A stretch of DNA of 64,000 bases. Source: Schistocephalus solidus (taxonomy: Eukaryota; Platyhelminthes; Cestoda; Diphyllobothriidea; Diphyllobothriidae). A model generated the notes under the pieces. That model worked only from the letters and a program-made list of their open reading frames with translations, was not told the origin of the DNA and searched no databases. The stretch covers positions 1-64,000 of the forward strand of contig WEDG01004010.1 of assembly GCA_017591395.1 (NCBI GenBank), in the 5' to 3' direction. Positions 49,290-61,725 of the stretch are shown in pieces. A program made the translations under genes and the position numbers. How positions within the stretch are numbered: the stretch's first letter is position 1; every line of letters starts with the position of its first letter.

Positions 49290-51481
49290 TTAGCTTCCAT
49301 AATACTCCGACCTATAGCATTCCGATCGTTAAGAGCGTTCTATAACATTCTGGCCGTTGGCGTGTCAGTCATGAATTGGTCGTTTCTCGCACGATAAAGC
49401 CCGTGTGGGGTAATCTGGAATGTTCGACCGGCTATCGATTTGTCCGCGCGCGTGAGCAAAGGCCGCACAGTGCACTCTATGCTGTAGCACACGCTGCTCA
49501 CCTGTGCGCATTCCACGGCCTGTTTTATCGGGCGTGTTTAGATCGTCGCTTCGCCTAAGGCCGTGACTTCACACAATTCTCCTCCTCCATAACAGAACTG
49601 CTTCCTGAAACTTGCCTGTTCGCTTCCTCCACTTACTTCACCACCTTTAGCCCTACTGAAGTATCACTTTGACGGTTCAAATGTGCTCATCCAAAAACAA
49701 ACGTGATTAACAGATGCAGCACCTCACCAGACAGCACAGTGATATAACAAGACGTACGACAGCCAAGTGTCGAATTTGACTATGTATCAGCGGGGTTGAA
49801 AGTGCACAGTGTTGTTTGGGGTGGCGGCGTTTGTTTTTGTTATTCAGTTTGATGCCATCTGCCTAGCCTTCCCCTGCCCACAGTCTGGCCTGAACTCTTA
49901 CAGCTTCAGTGTTGTATCGGCTCCTCAGGTCACCGGTTAGCGCTTTTTTCGTGTTGATGCACGTATAGCCTTATTGTTGCAACCCTCACCCCCTCCCCCA
50001 CCCTCTGCCACACCTCCTCCTCTGTCGGAGTGATGGTGAATGTGATAAGCTCCTGTGTGTTTCGGTTCAATTCACTACTGGGTCATGAAGGTGACGTTCG
50101 CCACACGGTCCTCCTCAGCAAAGCAAAACAGCCAGCATCAGCGCTTGTTTTTCTCAGACTATTAACATGCCTCAACAGTTATTCTGTCCTGTGGTAAAGA
50201 CTGAGAAGAACTTTCGATTGTTGTGCACGAGGTGAAGTCCGCTTGCAAGAAATACAACGCAAAATAGGCAGTATTTCAAATCACCTGCAGGTTACACGTG
50301 CATAGGTTTGCAGAGCTTGTTACATGAGTTGAAGATCGCTGTAGCGGTCTAGGAAAGTGTTATCAGAACTCCGGACCTATAGTATCTCCCGACCTGTCTC
50401 ACAGTACCACGAAAACCAGATACCCCATGCTCATGTATAAACTCCAGGAATTTGATATCCATAGCGGATTGCGTTTTGAAGGCCTTGGGATGACTTCCTT
50501 GCCGGTTTCATCCACACAGGCTTCGACATCGGTGTGAAATGCTTATTGTTCTGACGCCTATCTGGGTATGACTGGCTGCTGAAGATGGATATGCCAGCAA
50601 TTACCATCTTAATCTCTCTTGAGAGAGAGAGGGGATACGTTTTATTATGAAAGTGGCATTTATAATTTTCAGAGAAAAGGCAACATTCACTGTGTCACGA
50701 ACACAAGTTACCAAATGATGGAAGAGAACACGTTTTACATAGAATAAACATCTCTTCCAGGAACTGCTTGGGTTTCACTTTCTGTAGTTCTGTCTATTTG
50801 CACGTAACGTATCGTGCCACAAATTGCAATGTTAAAGCATCGGTGTATTGGAGGAAAATTCTTCGCAGCAATTAGATGGAAATGAAGGTAATGGAAAAAA
50901 TCATCAAAAATGTGGTCAGCGATTTGGTTGACCGTTGTGAGCTGTTGTTTCATTATGATGTTAACTAAAAGGACAAAAGAAAAACCAGCAGGAAAAGACA
51001 TCATTCGGTGGATACTATTAAAATCATCACATCTTTTTAACTGAAAGCAGGAAACATATCAGGTAAGAGAGAGAGAGAGCGAATGCAGGTATCTATTAAT
51101 CGTCAAATTAAGGGCCTAGGAATGTGAGAGGAAAATGCCGTTCTTCAGATGGACATAAGGAGTCGCCCTGTAGTTCTTGCCTTTTGCAGAAGACGAATTC
51201 TCGGGAATTATTTTTACCTCGATGCGAGAATCCATTCTTCTGATGCAGTATGCATCTGGTTGCAATGATTCAAGCTTTCACCGAAAATGTTCTTTGACAT
51301 TCTGAGGGAATTATTTGTAACTTCAAATGACTCCTAATTCCGAGGAGCAGACAATATGAAAATTGGTCAACACAAGTACCTTATTTTCATAACAATAACA
51401 TGGGTTCATCAATGTTTCGCTTTCATTCTTTTCGTCTAAAAGTAGGACTGGTTGATTATCCTTCATTTTTATACTTTGCGC

Positions 51482-51515
<34 letters not shown>

Positions 51516-52780
51516 AGCCTTTTGCACAATGAAAATGAAAGGTGAAGCGCAGTGCCAACTAGTTGATGCGGTTGAAGATGATTAGAAATTGAATGCGTTC
51601 AGAAAACAGGTTAGAAGACAACAAATTCTACCCCTTACCGCTCAAAACGTTTTAGAAAACGGTGAAAAATTGTTTTACTGAGTTTTATAATCATCCCAGA
51701 GCCTATTTTATGAAGATGTTTTGACGTTTTTAACATTTTCCCTGCACATTTCAAATCGGAGTGTATCCGCGTGTTTAGTAGAAAATTTTGACAGATAGGG
51801 CAGTCCATATTGTGAAGTTTCGATTTCAAACAAAAATTCTGGTTCACGTCGGCAGAAATGTCGGTCAGGCGTTTGGAAATAAATGTCTGATGAAGGAAAA
51901 TAAGCCAGAAACGGTCATTCTAGCCCCCTATCTTATCCTTGTGTAGTGCTCGGTGGTGACTCTCTGATGACCTGTTCTTGACCGAACCCAGCTCAAGGCA
52001 CTGCGAAAACAATGCATTCGGTTCTACAAGTATGCCAGCTCCGGGAACGTCACATGCATGGGCCTTTAACTATTCCCGATCGTGAACTTGTGACATGAGT
52101 AAAGCGTTAAGCTTAGTTGACGATTGGTTTGGCTGAAATGCCGGTCCCTATTTAAAAAGGCTGGGCTAAGGCTACTTGATGACGAAAAATAAGGTAGAAA
52201 TGGTCTTTTCGAGTCCCTTTACCTCTCTTGTCAATGATTACCGATTATTGTTTATACTGCATGAAAGAGCGATGACCAACTCTCAGGCAAGTATTCTATA
52301 TTATGTCGGTAGATTATTTGACTCCTTAAATGTGTTGCTAGGTGGCCTAGCGAATGGTGGACTACCTATTAACCATAATCCAGGCTGTTGAAATTGGCAT
52401 CGGCCATTGAGGCTGTAAGTGTTTTCTGTCTTATCTATCCCCTCCTCTACACTTTCTGCCATACGTCTACGTCTCAGAGTGTACAAACCAGGTAGGTCTC
52501 TGCCTTGTCTCCTAAGGAAAAAGTATTTAATTGAAAGTTCAAACGAAATAGTTTATTTTTGAGGTCAATTAGCCCATTAATAAAAATTATTCCGACGAAG
52601 GAGTGCGACAGGACAGCTACCGCGTGTTGTCGGACGTAATGTCGCTACTTTCAATCGCTGATTCGATGCGATGGGGCGGATAAACTCGCATTTGGGAGCT
52701 CAAGAGTTTCCTTCCGGGTTGCTGCCTGGAACCTGTTGCTTTGCTTGTTTCGTCAATATTTTTCCCTGGTTTCGTTCACG
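49290..52780. other. Mostly unannotated intergenic DNA with SINE scraps and microsatellites
   Basis: I recognise only family A scraps at about 50560-50625 (GGGTATGACTGGCTGCTGAA), 51865-51935 (AAGCCAGAAACGGTCATTCT) and 52130-52240, a GA tract at 51066-51080, and a CT tract at about 51478-51515. Short frames show no protein family. Confidence 0.5.
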
Positions 52781-52781
52781 A

Positions 52782-53050
52782 ACGCCCGCCGATCGTTAAC
52801 GGAACTCACTCGTACCGCTCTGCTTTGGAGCTCGTTCGCGAGCCCCGTCAGAAACCGCACAGTGGCTAGTAGTAGTAGAGACAGATGAAAAAGGCCGACA
52901 AACCAAGGGGCTCTGGTATCTGGCCATTACTGGCTCATTTGCCGTTATCAGTTAGGCATACCCAAGCCTAGGCTTTGCTCCACCCGCTGCTAGAACCCGT
53001 TACTCAGAAGTCCACCACTCTATCCAGTCTCCCTTGGCTATGTCGGCTAT
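52782..53050. repeat. SINE family A, mostly minus
   Basis: CGATCGTTAACGGAACTCACTC, GCTCTGCTTTGGAGCTCG and AGCCCCGTCAGAAACCGCAC are the reversed 3' part. The following AGGGGCTCTGG...GTTAGGCATACCC is a diverged body. Confidence 0.6.
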
Positions 53051-53059
53051 GCTAATTCA

Positions 53060-53370
53060 CCTGGCTGCAATGGCTCCTTGTAAATGTGGCCTGGCACTCC
53101 CACTCCGTGAGATCCGAGCCAGGTGTGGTGGTACGCCATGGAGCGGCTCCGACCGCGCCAGCCACCTGCACCCTCTTCCATCTCCGGTCTTCTTCACTCT
53201 GTCATGACAACAGGCTCAGATGGGGGAGGAGGAGAGAGTGCGGTAGATGCTGCGCAAGTCAACTATCACTTTACACTAAATCACGCGCAAGTTCCCGTCC
53301 CTGCACTTTCCTTCCGTGGAGAACATGGTGGACATCGTCGAAATCGACAGTCGAACCATCGTATTGATCG
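53060..53370 (+). repeat. Family B type 3, plus copy
   Basis: GCTGCAATGGCTCCTTGTAA, GATCCGAGCCAGGTGTGGTG, GGGGGAGGAGGAGAGAGTGC and GGTGGACATCGTCGAAATCG follow in family order; the head is absent. Confidence 0.75.
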
Positions 53371-53379
53371 TAGACCATT

Positions 53380-53985
53380 TGGCATATGAACCTCATTTTT
53401 GGATGTTTCCATGCTAATGATCACGGTTCCTATTTTAAATAGCTCAGACAAAATAGCGAAAAGTTCACAAAACAGACTACATGCAGCCAAAGGTCTCTTT
53501 TAATCGAAACGCAAATAAAAAATGCGTTGAAAGATTTCGTTCGTGCACACAATTTACGTGCACATTTCTACTTGCCTGAATCCCTGACTTCGCACTGTCT
53601 TTGCTTTCGAAGTCACATTCATATAGTTAAATTCCATATTAAGTTATAGAAAAATTTAATTTATTTTGTCCTCATCCACCTGTTTCCACTCTCATGGTGG
53701 TATGTGGACAAGAACGTCTTTTACTGAGGGTGTCAACATTTGCTAAAAGGGGCACCAAATGTCGTACCGATAGTTGAATACGCACTGATCTAAATTCCGG
53801 ATCTGGTGGTCAGCCGTAAATCCTGCCCCAGAAGGGCCCTTACAACACTCATCTTAACCACCGACTGAAGCCCTTTCAGCCAAAGTTCACTTAAAGACCT
53901 AGGCCGAACATCAGTACCTCCCCCGAATTGAGCTGACTATGCCAAACCTCCTGAATTGGCTCGAGCTGTGGTTATCGTCGCGCTA
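53380..53985. other. Intergenic stretch, nothing recognised
   Basis: No recognised repeat or frame. It lies between the family B copy and the CpG-rich stretch. Confidence 0.4.
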
Positions 53986-53989
53986 AAGG

Positions 53990-54600
53990 CCTACGAAGAT
54001 ACCAGCTGACTCAATGAGACGTCCTCTGTGCCTGTGCCGACGGCTATTACGGACAATAGATGCAATTTGGACGCGCAGCACTCGAGTCGGTTGTGTACAC
54101 GTACCGAATGGAAGATTAAAATTGCCCTCATTACTTCCGCCTGTCATGTTGTTTTTCTGCCCGCCGGCATATTCGCGTGCCCGCGTGTAGCAATATACGC
54201 ACAGCCACGTCTTCGCCTCGTATTGGCGACAGTCGGTGCAGCCTTTGGGTTTCCCCACAGTACTAGTCGCAGCTCATGGCACACACCATCGTTAATCGTT
54301 CCCCGTGCGCGTGCGGGCATGCATGCGTGCGTGGGTGTAGACCGCAGTGAGCAGGCGTGCGTGCGTACACACGTCTGCCCTCTTCTCATTGACTGGCCAC
54401 AACAAGCCCAGAAGCCTACTCACGCACATACATGCACACTATAACTCTTCTGTTGGTTGCTTCAGCCAAATCCTCCCGCTCTCTGTCATACACAGCACAC
54501 ACTCACACACACGCGCACAGTGGGCGGGATTTCGACCTTCATTGCCTTAAGACAGGTAGAGACGACTCCACAGAGAGGTCACTTAGGTTGGCCCAAGTGT
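53990..54600 (+). promoter_or_regulatory. CpG-rich stretch, candidate promoter region
   Basis: This 600 bp is clearly richer in GC and CG dinucleotides than the surrounding AT-rich DNA (for example GTGCGCGTGCGGGCATGCAT-like words around 54304-54345) and has alternating purine/pyrimidine GT, GC and CA runs. It ends at a TATA motif just before the open exon at 54.7 kb. Promoter role is inferred from composition and position only. Confidence 0.35.
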
Positions 54601-54601
54601 G

Positions 54602-54608
54602 TATAAAG
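54602..54608 (+). promoter_or_regulatory. TATA-like motif
   Basis: TATAAAG lies about 150 bp upstream of the ATG at 54757. Pyrimidine-rich sequence at about +30 could hold an initiator. It supports reading the following open region as a first exon. Confidence 0.35.
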
Positions 54609-54662
54609 ACGATATAGACAGCTCTCGGCTTTCCCACCCTTAACCGAACTCCTTCCTCCCAG

Positions 54663-54690
54663 TGTGTGTGTGTGTGTGTGTGTGTGTGTT
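54663..54690 (+). repeat. (GT)n microsatellite
   Basis: A run of about 13-14 GT units lies between a CCTCCCAG and the pyrimidine tract before CTCAG at 54711. The Cys-Val repeat in the overlapping frame is an artefact. Confidence 0.9.
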
Positions 54691-54756
54691 TCCCTCTTCA
54701 ACCGCACTCAGGACTGGCACGCCTTCACCACCACCCGACTCGGCCGGCTGACCGAA

Positions 54757-55281
54757 ATGTCGTCCGCCGCTTCCGAGACGATTACCTATCGGCCCCTATC
54801 ACTGGACCTGATTGATTTGACCGAAGTCCCCACCCCTAACACACGCACCTGCTCCTCCTTATTACGTTCCCCACCCTACTTTTGCTCCGCTCCCACCACT
54901 ACGAGCAGTCCTCCGGAACCGATCGAAAAGCGCCCACTCCTGAGTTGCTTGCCTGCTCAACAGCGTCGAAGGAGAAGACGCCCTTCTCGGACGGATACCA
55001 GTCCATTCTCCAGCACGCCAGCAGTTTTACAACACCAGGGCAACTGCAGCAGTACGATGAAAACCGAGGCCTCTGAGATGATACGACCGATTGAGGCAGT
55101 CCTTCAGGCAGGTGACGGACAGTTGGGAACCCCGCCGAGGTTGATTGAACAGAGCCAGCCGCCGGACTGTCTGGTTCTCCTACAAATCGCCACAGCCGGC
55201 AGTCAGGGTGCAGACCTCGGCTCCGACGAGATGCCCCCGGTCCTCATTACGGCCAAGTTGCTGGATGTTCAGGAGAAATCC
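54757..55281 (+). CDS. Coding exon of an unrecognised gene
   Basis: The open frame starts MSSAASETITYRPLSLDL and ends at the strong donor TCC|GTGAGT (55282), phase 0, giving 175 codons. The product is Ser/Pro/Thr-rich, has a basic run QQRRRRRRPSR (residues about 66-76, NLS-like), and a more ordered end PDCLVLLQIATAGSQ and PVLITAKLLDVQEK. Codon-level GC is higher than in flanking DNA, as in the dynein-2 exons. An alternative reading is an internal exon from the acceptor CTCAG at 54711, adding DWHAFTTTRLGRLTE in phase 0 (190 codons). I do not recognise the family and find no second exon before the window ends. Confidence 0.5.
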
Positions 55282-57170
55282 GTGAGTCCGAACATCCCCC
55301 GGCCCCCGCCTCCCATTACCTATCCTTCTCAAAGCTTACTTTTCGGGAAAAATGGGGTATGCTACTGAAAAGTATAGACTCACCAACCTGAGAAACATCG
55401 TGGGATTATTTCGGTCCATAGGAGGAACAGGAAAATCATTAGTTACGTGTGAGAGTAAATAATTGTCAGCCAGAAGATAGCAAAAGCTTTTTACTGATTT
55501 AAATCCTGGGTGCACGGAGACTAAATTACGCGGGGAGGTGTCTAGACAAGAGCAGGTTGTTTTGATTAAACCTGTAGATAACTAAGCGTAGGGAGCCGGA
55601 TATGTTTAAGGGCTGCTGACGAATCGATTGACAACAAAGGACACCCAATGAACTTTCTCGTGCTACCACGGGAGAGCTCTTTTAACAGTGTCCTACCCAA
55701 GAGCAAAATGGGTTCTACATGTCTGGCTCAGCCGACATAGTCCACCAGACCTCTTAAACGCAACTGTTGACCCAGGCATTTATTATTCATTAGATCCCAA
55801 TATATGGACTCACTGAAAATGCCTACTTCATTAGTTCGTCCCAGTGAGGGTAAAAATACAGCTGTTTGTCAACGGCCTTACTTGCACTGCCAGTAATCTG
55901 GAAGACCGATTCCGTGGACTATACACTAAAGAACAATTTTCAAACGTACTTATACTTGTGATGTTTTACTCACTCCTTTTTTTGCATGACATGTTTTCTC
56001 AACATTTAAAAATTCATTTTACTTAGTTACACGGATTCTTCACGTTTTCAGAATTTGCTGCTTTTCTAAAACAATGCGCATTTATAAACAACGTGGTATT
56101 AATTTTTAAACCATGATAGGCTCTCATTTTTTGAAAACGGTCGCTTTTTGCTGGTTTAAAACTTTTGGGGGAAGCAGCGTGGACTGGTTTCGCCTATGAG
56201 ATTTCATGAGATAGGCAAGCAACTGTACTAATTGGCGAACTTCTTGAAAGGAATTTGAAAATTTCTCTGGACGAAGTAGCTAAGGTGACCTTTGTAGGAA
56301 TTGAAACTCAGCCCGGTGCCAGAGGTTCAGATTAACCAGTATTCCCCTTGCTTGTATTTTTACGAGGTACAGCCTCCTACATCCGACCGAGCAAGCGTGA
56401 CAGAGGGGCTTGACCGATCTGCTTCGAGTTGTGCCATGTCTTTTACTTTTTATAAGCTCGGGCAGCATTGTCATAATTAATACCAAATCAAACTGCCGAT
56501 TTACACAGGGTGTTAAATCACTGCTTATATGTAAGCATCGTAAATAGGGACTCTTCCGTTCGAAACGTCGACTGCGTGATTTTAGAATGATGTCTTGTAG
56601 CTCTGCTGGAAAATTGCATATAAGTCTCAAAATGGTTATTTATTCATTGAGCCATTCCCAACGAAGTGTCACAAGTGGCATCAATACTGTCTCGCTTGGC
56701 TGAAGTACCTTGCTCAACAGGAGCCCATCGAGGCAGAGTTTACTAAGAGTTTAATTGTCTTACAACTAAACAGGCAGTTGCGGATAGGAATTGACAGAGG
56801 TTGCGTGAGACTCCATACTCGTCTTTCTGCAGAAGGCAGTCCATCAAGACATTTCGCCCTTGGACGCAGGTCAGACGAATTAGTTAGTAAGGCACTCAAT
56901 ACCATCTAGTTGCTTTTGGAGATGGGAATTCTCCAAAACTTTCTAATGTTCCAACTACACCCCGATTGCGGGCGCTCGCGAAACCGTGTTCCACCACCAA
57001 CACCAAACCCAAGCATGTTTGCTCTGTTTGTCTAACGCGTATTATCTTATACGCTCTAGTTTAACAATTATAGTTCGTCATTATTAATTTCTTTCGACAA
57101 CGGTGTCAACGCTTTGATAGCTATATTTTGCGGAGTCTCCTCGTCCTACATGCAACCGATTGGAATGTAT
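55282..57170. other. Intron or intergenic DNA, nothing recognised
   Basis: If the upstream exon is real this is its intron. The minus-strand frame 56280-56630 shows no family. No repeat was matched. Confidence 0.4.
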
Positions 57171-57174
57171 GCTT

Positions 57175-57490
57175 CCTAATAAAAAACGAAAGAGCGTGGG
57201 CTCGAGCCCCAGATGACCCCAAAACTGGGGTTTGTTATGACTGGCTGATGAGAACTAATAAGTTAGAAAGCCCCATTCCAATCTCTCATGTATTTGGCGT
57301 TCATATCCTTGGCTGTTGCACCACCTGGCTGCCTGGTGATGGCTAATACGCCAGAAATGGCCAGTCTAGCCTCCCATGTCTTTTTCGGTAATTTAATTCT
57401 GCCTATAATACTTGCGACTGTTCCGTTGCTGGCTGGGCTTGATATCAAGCCCCGAGGCAGAGCTGGATGAGTTAGTCCCGTTACCTACCA
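57175..57490 (+). repeat. SINE family A, two partial plus copies
   Basis: GGGCTCGAGCCCCAGATGAC, GACTGGCTGATGAGAACTAA, then a second start at CCACCTGGCTGCCTGGTGAT, CCAGAAATGGCCAGTCTAGC and GTCTTTTTCGGTAATTT. A TA run lies just after, at 57502-57518. Confidence 0.65.
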
Positions 57491-57639
57491 ACCATAGCTG
57501 TATATATATATATATATTGGGTGTTTGCCGGGCGTTAACTGATTAAGTTACAAGACGTATTCCTTTTATGTTGTCAAACACTTACGTAAGAGCCCAAACA
57601 GGAAATCATATTGTGAACAGTAATATAAAACAGCTAGGG

Positions 57640-58000
57640 GTTGCCGGCAAAGATAAGAGAAACCGGGATGGCCATTGCTCTCGTTAGCCAATCATATAAA
57701 AACTGAACTCCTTATCCATAAGTATTGGTCACGGCGTGACTGTCTTCAAAGACGCTTGATTGAGCCTCACAACACAGCAGGAGGAGCATGGTCTGCAAAG
57801 GGTGTTAATGCTTAATGTTCCTGATCGTAGCCGATAGGACAATAGGCCCGTGGCTCAACTGTAGAGTGCTAGACGTCGCACACAACGGCCAAAGAACGTG
57901 GGTTCTAATCACTAGTTCTTTAAACGTGGGGTTGGGACTGGTTGTTTGACGACGGCCAATGAGCCAGAAACACAATTCAAGTCTCTAATATGTTGGTCAA
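57640..58000. repeat. SINE family A, minus then plus copy
   Basis: 57640-57705 is a reversed body (GGCAAAGATAAGAGAAACCG, GGATGGCCATTGCTCTCG). A plus copy starts at 57846 with GCCCGTGGCTCAACTGTAGA and has GTGGGTTCTAATC as a B-box-like word and GAGCCAGAAACACAATTCAA. Confidence 0.65.
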
Positions 58001-58144
58001 TATTCAACCTGAACAAATATGCTACAAATTACCTCACTCGTTCAATTAATAGAATACATATATGTACATGTAATAGCAGAAATACAGGAGAGACCTGGAT
58101 GGTCAGTTAGGGCATTGTCGTAATAAAACCTTGAAATTGTCGGT

Positions 58145-58620
58145 TTTTGTCGGTAATATTATTCAGCATATAATACTAACAAATGTGCGGCTGCTGGCGG
58201 GGCTCTAGAGTGAACCCAAAGGCATAATGGGACGAGTGACTTCCGTTAGCGATCGGTGAACGTCCATCCATCAAAGTGTGAACTTTCATTTCACTAAGTT
58301 TGTCAAAACTGCAGATGATTAATGCTGGCAAATTCGATGGGAAATGGAAGAGCCATTTCTGACTAATTAACCTTCGTCAGCCAGTCATACCCAACACTAC
58401 GTGGTGCACCAGCCGAGGATTGAACCCACGACCCATTGGTTGGAAGAAAAATGCTCTAACCATTGAGCCACGGGCTCTTAGTCTTGCCAGTTTAGATCAA
58501 GAATATTAACTTGCATTCGACGATGAACGCTCCCCGATCGCCCACAGAACTCACTCATTCCACTTTGCCTTGAAGCTCACTCTTTAGCCCCGACAAAGTG
58601 GTGAAGCAAGGGATTCGTGT
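58145..58620. repeat. SINE family A cluster with clear tRNA-like head (minus)
   Basis: 58145-58262 is a plus 3' part. From 58500 down to 58330 the minus strand reads GAGCCCGTGGCTCAATGGTT (box A), then GTCGTGGGTTCAATCCTCGG (box B), then the body. 58520-58620 is a further reversed 3' part. This is the clearest Pol III-type head of the family in the window. Confidence 0.78.
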
Positions 58621-59044
58621 GTTGTGGCCTTAAAAGCATACGAGCATCCGCCTTTTGATGTATCGTAGTACCGCTTCTAGTAGTATTTAAACCGAATTTG
58701 TCGTAATGGCATTCCGCTATCTCCAAGGCAATTTGGACCGGTAAGACAGCTTGAGCAGTGTACTAAACTTATCTCCCACGTGGGATGCTTGTTTGGTTTC
58801 AAAGTGTCAGAACTTGGAATTTTTCGTCCTCGTAAGAGCCTTTTTTGATTCCAGCCTGGAGATGCGTAACTTTGCAGTACCTTCCAAGATATAAATGTAA
58901 ATGTAAATGTATATATTTTGAATGCTACGGAGCTACCTGCAGCGCTTATGTTGGGCCTCAATACACAACAACACAAGCATATCCCGTCATCTGATCGGTG
59001 AATGCTGTCCGCCATAGTAATACTAGCGATAAAAGTGAACCAGA

Positions 59045-59200
59045 CAACGAACCCATGGCACAATGGCAGACCGCTTAGTGCCCAACGAACCCGAGTTCGA
59101 ATTCCAGGTTATTCAGACCTCAAGTTGGGTAGGACTGGCTGATGAAAGCTACTTAAACAAAATGACAAGTCTAGTATTTCTTATTGGTGGTATCTTCATG
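59045..59200 (+). repeat. SINE family A copy
   Basis: CCCATGGCACAATGGCAGAC stands at the box A place, CCCGAGTTCGAATTCCAGG at box B, and GTTGGGTAGGACTGGCTGAT starts the body. Confidence 0.65.
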
Positions 59201-59279
59201 GTATACGTGTTAGGAGACCTATCGGATGAAATATTAACCGAAATTCCGGAAAGTTTTTGATTAGCAAAGCTAAGTTTTA

Positions 59280-59950
59280 TTGGGTTGTAATGTTGGTTAG
59301 TTTGCAGCATCACCAGAAGATCTTTCGATCACACTAGGATGCCCCTTAGAAGGCAATTAATTCCATCCGTCTGCAAAAATCGCATGAATTGTTTAACTTG
59401 ACTTTGGATGCATTTATACGTTTAAATAGGGGTTATGGAAAGCGTGCGCATGAATATTCTTCACACAGAAATGCGAATGTTCGAGTTTTGTGCAATGATT
59501 TGGTAGCAAACCACTTCTTCTTTCCAACTGTATGCTAACAGATAGACATGTTTCGGTTTTACAAACTGTTTTTTCCATTCTCGAAATATCTCGGACCCAA
59601 CCTACCGTTTTCCTTGCGTTAAGAGTTTATAGGCATGGAAAATTATATATTTGTCTAGGCCATTATGGATGTAAGATAAGGAGCCCTCAAAGTTTTGTAA
59701 TGGACATGGTAATTTGCATATTTTTTGGAAATACTATCGATAATTGGACAGAGAAGACTTTATTAAATGGACCTCTCACAATCTCCAAAAGATGTTACTT
59801 ATCTATACACCTGATAGTGGCATCCCAAAAATATAAAATTAAGTAATATATGTCCTTTGGCTATCCTCTGGCTATCGTAAATTTTCGAAGCTGGTTCCTC
59901 GTGCCATCATCGGAGGTAGAGCAAATGGGCAAAACAAATTAACCTTTTAA
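59280..59950. other. AT-rich stretch with weak similarity to the 31/39 kb repeat
   Basis: AACCACTTCTTCTTTCCAACTGTATGCTAAC recalls AACTGCTTCTTCTTCGTACTTTTTACTTAG at 39.4 kb. The frame 59532-59846 shows no family. Confidence 0.35.
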
Positions 59951-59989
59951 CCACCCTTAAAAATAAATAATATTTGGTCTTTGCATCTC

Positions 59990-60140
59990 TTACCGGCCGC
60001 CGTTTGTGTCATCCTGTTCCGATTGGGTCTCCTTTCTTACCGTCTTCCCTGAGATTTTTGTACGCGGCATCCGACTCAATATGCCGATAGATGCATGATT
60101 CCTCTGATTGCAAACTTTGGACACCTAACGCATCCACGAA
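59990..60140 (-). mobile_element. Second Penelope-like element fragment
   Basis: The minus strand reads DALGVQSLQSEESCIYRHIE and SDAAYKNLREDG, aligning with FLEAIHSDDSCINRHIELDAMYNHLKE of the 25 kb fragment. Only the C-terminal end of the GIY-YIG region remains. Confidence 0.65.
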
Positions 60141-60149
60141 AATAAATTT

Positions 60150-60935
60150 TCAGTATAGATGCGAGGCCACCTGTCCCACGTGACCACGCACACACCTGTG
60201 CTTGGGACAACATTGTCACCATCAGCGCCTGACCTTTCAAAACAGTTCACGACTTCCTTGGGGAAACACTCTAAGAGGAGTCATGTATCGATCAGTATAT
60301 TGAGCTGGATTTCGTTTACGGAACTCTCTGAAAGAAATGGAGGGGACGGAAGTCATTTATAATGGGATGAAAATGTAAAGAAATCACTGATGTGCATGAA
60401 ATAGCATTGTTGTTAATCAGAAACTCGCAAATCCGCAGTCACGTTGCCAGTAGGAGTTCGAAAATTTAAAAAAATCAATACTTCCCGATATACTTGAGTA
60501 AACATCATCATCACTTTTTTGGTTAGCAGCAACAACCGATCCAGACTGGGGTTTTATTTTGGCTAACATCCTACGTTCATCGTTCTTTACACAGACAGTG
60601 GTGGTTAACACGGCTGTCGTAAACTCTTTCATTGAGCGTACGTGCATAATGTGATTTAAATTAGTTGATTCGTGGTGCCTTGCGGAAAATGCGCTATCGA
60701 ACACTTTCAGTAAAATCGGACTGGCCCTTCTTCCCTTCTGCAAAGATTACAATACAGCCAAAAGCCTAAAGTCAAAACTTGTTTGGATCTGGATACAAAT
60801 GGACTGATAACGTTGAGATATGTGGGCACACCTAATCTTAACTTCAAAGAAATAGCGATGCACGTTATTTTGGCGATTCCTTTTCACTCATTTTCATTAT
60901 TCCTTCCTCAGTGTCCCTCTTTTTTGGCAATAGGC
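60150..60935. other. Intergenic stretch, nothing recognised
   Basis: Short frames (60159-60362 plus, 60417-60743 minus) have no recognisable domain. Confidence 0.4.
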
Positions 60936-60939
60936 TAGA

Positions 60940-61220
60940 GCTATGATTAAGGGTTTAGGTTAGGGTAAGAATTTGAGGCTAGGGTTGGGCTTCAGCCATA
61001 AGGTTTGCGTTAGAGACTATGCTGCCATTGGTGTAAGCCCCAATTATATTCACATTCACGGTCATCACAAGAGTCCGATTTACCGATCGCCTGAAATTGC
61101 TAGCCAATCCTCTTCATTTTTCGTTTCCCGATCATTTAAAACTTAATTTCCGGTACTTCAAAATGACTTCTTATATTTTAACGTTGTATTGGTATGTTTA
61201 AACAAATTAATGACGTAACG
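60940..61220 (+). repeat. Telomere-like stretch and associated repeat
   Basis: GGGTTTAGGTTAGGGTAAG and GAGGCTAGGGTTGGG are followed by words parallel to 18470-18690 (CGGTCATCACAAGAGTCCGA; GTTTAAACAAATTAATGACG against TTTAAACAAGCTCATGGC). Confidence 0.55.
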
Positions 61221-61544
61221 GTGAGTTTTTTATTTTGCACTTCGCGGAAATCGCCACATATATGCCACTTTTGTTTAGTACACTCATAAAACCTCTGAAG
61301 TCATCATTGCTGTATCACAGGTGTCATTGGCTCCCCCGTTTTCTGGTTGGGGTCACATATCTGGTGGTTATGAACTGTGTATTTACATCAGAAGAATCTT
61401 CTTCAGGAAGGGCTTGCTTGAAGAATCTGCTCACCGTCATTGATCCATCCACCTGCGGCTCTGTGTAAATAAAACTGTACATTTTTTTGCAGTGGCATTG
61501 TGTAATCACAGAGAACCAGTGAAACACGTGTCTAGCTTTTCAGG

Positions 61545-61725
61545 CTGTGCAACTGGCTGAATGAAAATTCTGACAAGGAGGAGGGAGACTTGAATGACTA
61601 TTTCGGTTTTATTAGCCATCATCAGCCAGTCATATCTGACCCCAGGGGCTCGAGAGTGAGTCCCAAGGATGAATGAGGCCCGTAACCGATCAGTGAGCAC
61701 CCATCTAGCATAAAATGGTGGTCAA
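61545..61725 (-). repeat. SINE family A, minus copy
   Basis: GAATGACTATTTCGGTTTTA and TTAGCCATCATCAGCCAGTC is a reversed body; CGAGAGTGAGTCCCAAGG with CGTAACCGATCAGTGAGCAC is a plus-oriented 3' part joined to it. Confidence 0.6.

Noticed and set aside
49094..49560. Short frames at 49.1-49.6 kb as genes
   Set aside because: About 60 codons each, one across a purine-rich simple repeat, with no start context or recognised domain.
53990..54450. Overlapping frames in the CpG-rich stretch as a coding exon
   Set aside because: The frames are open because of alternating CG/CA/GT composition on both strands, and residues are low-complexity Arg/Ala/His/Thr without a family match.
54664..54700. Cys-Val repeat N-terminus before the 54.7 kb exon
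   Set aside because: It comes from the (GT)n microsatellite and a non-ATG start; the first credible Met is at 54757, or the exon begins at the 54711 acceptor.
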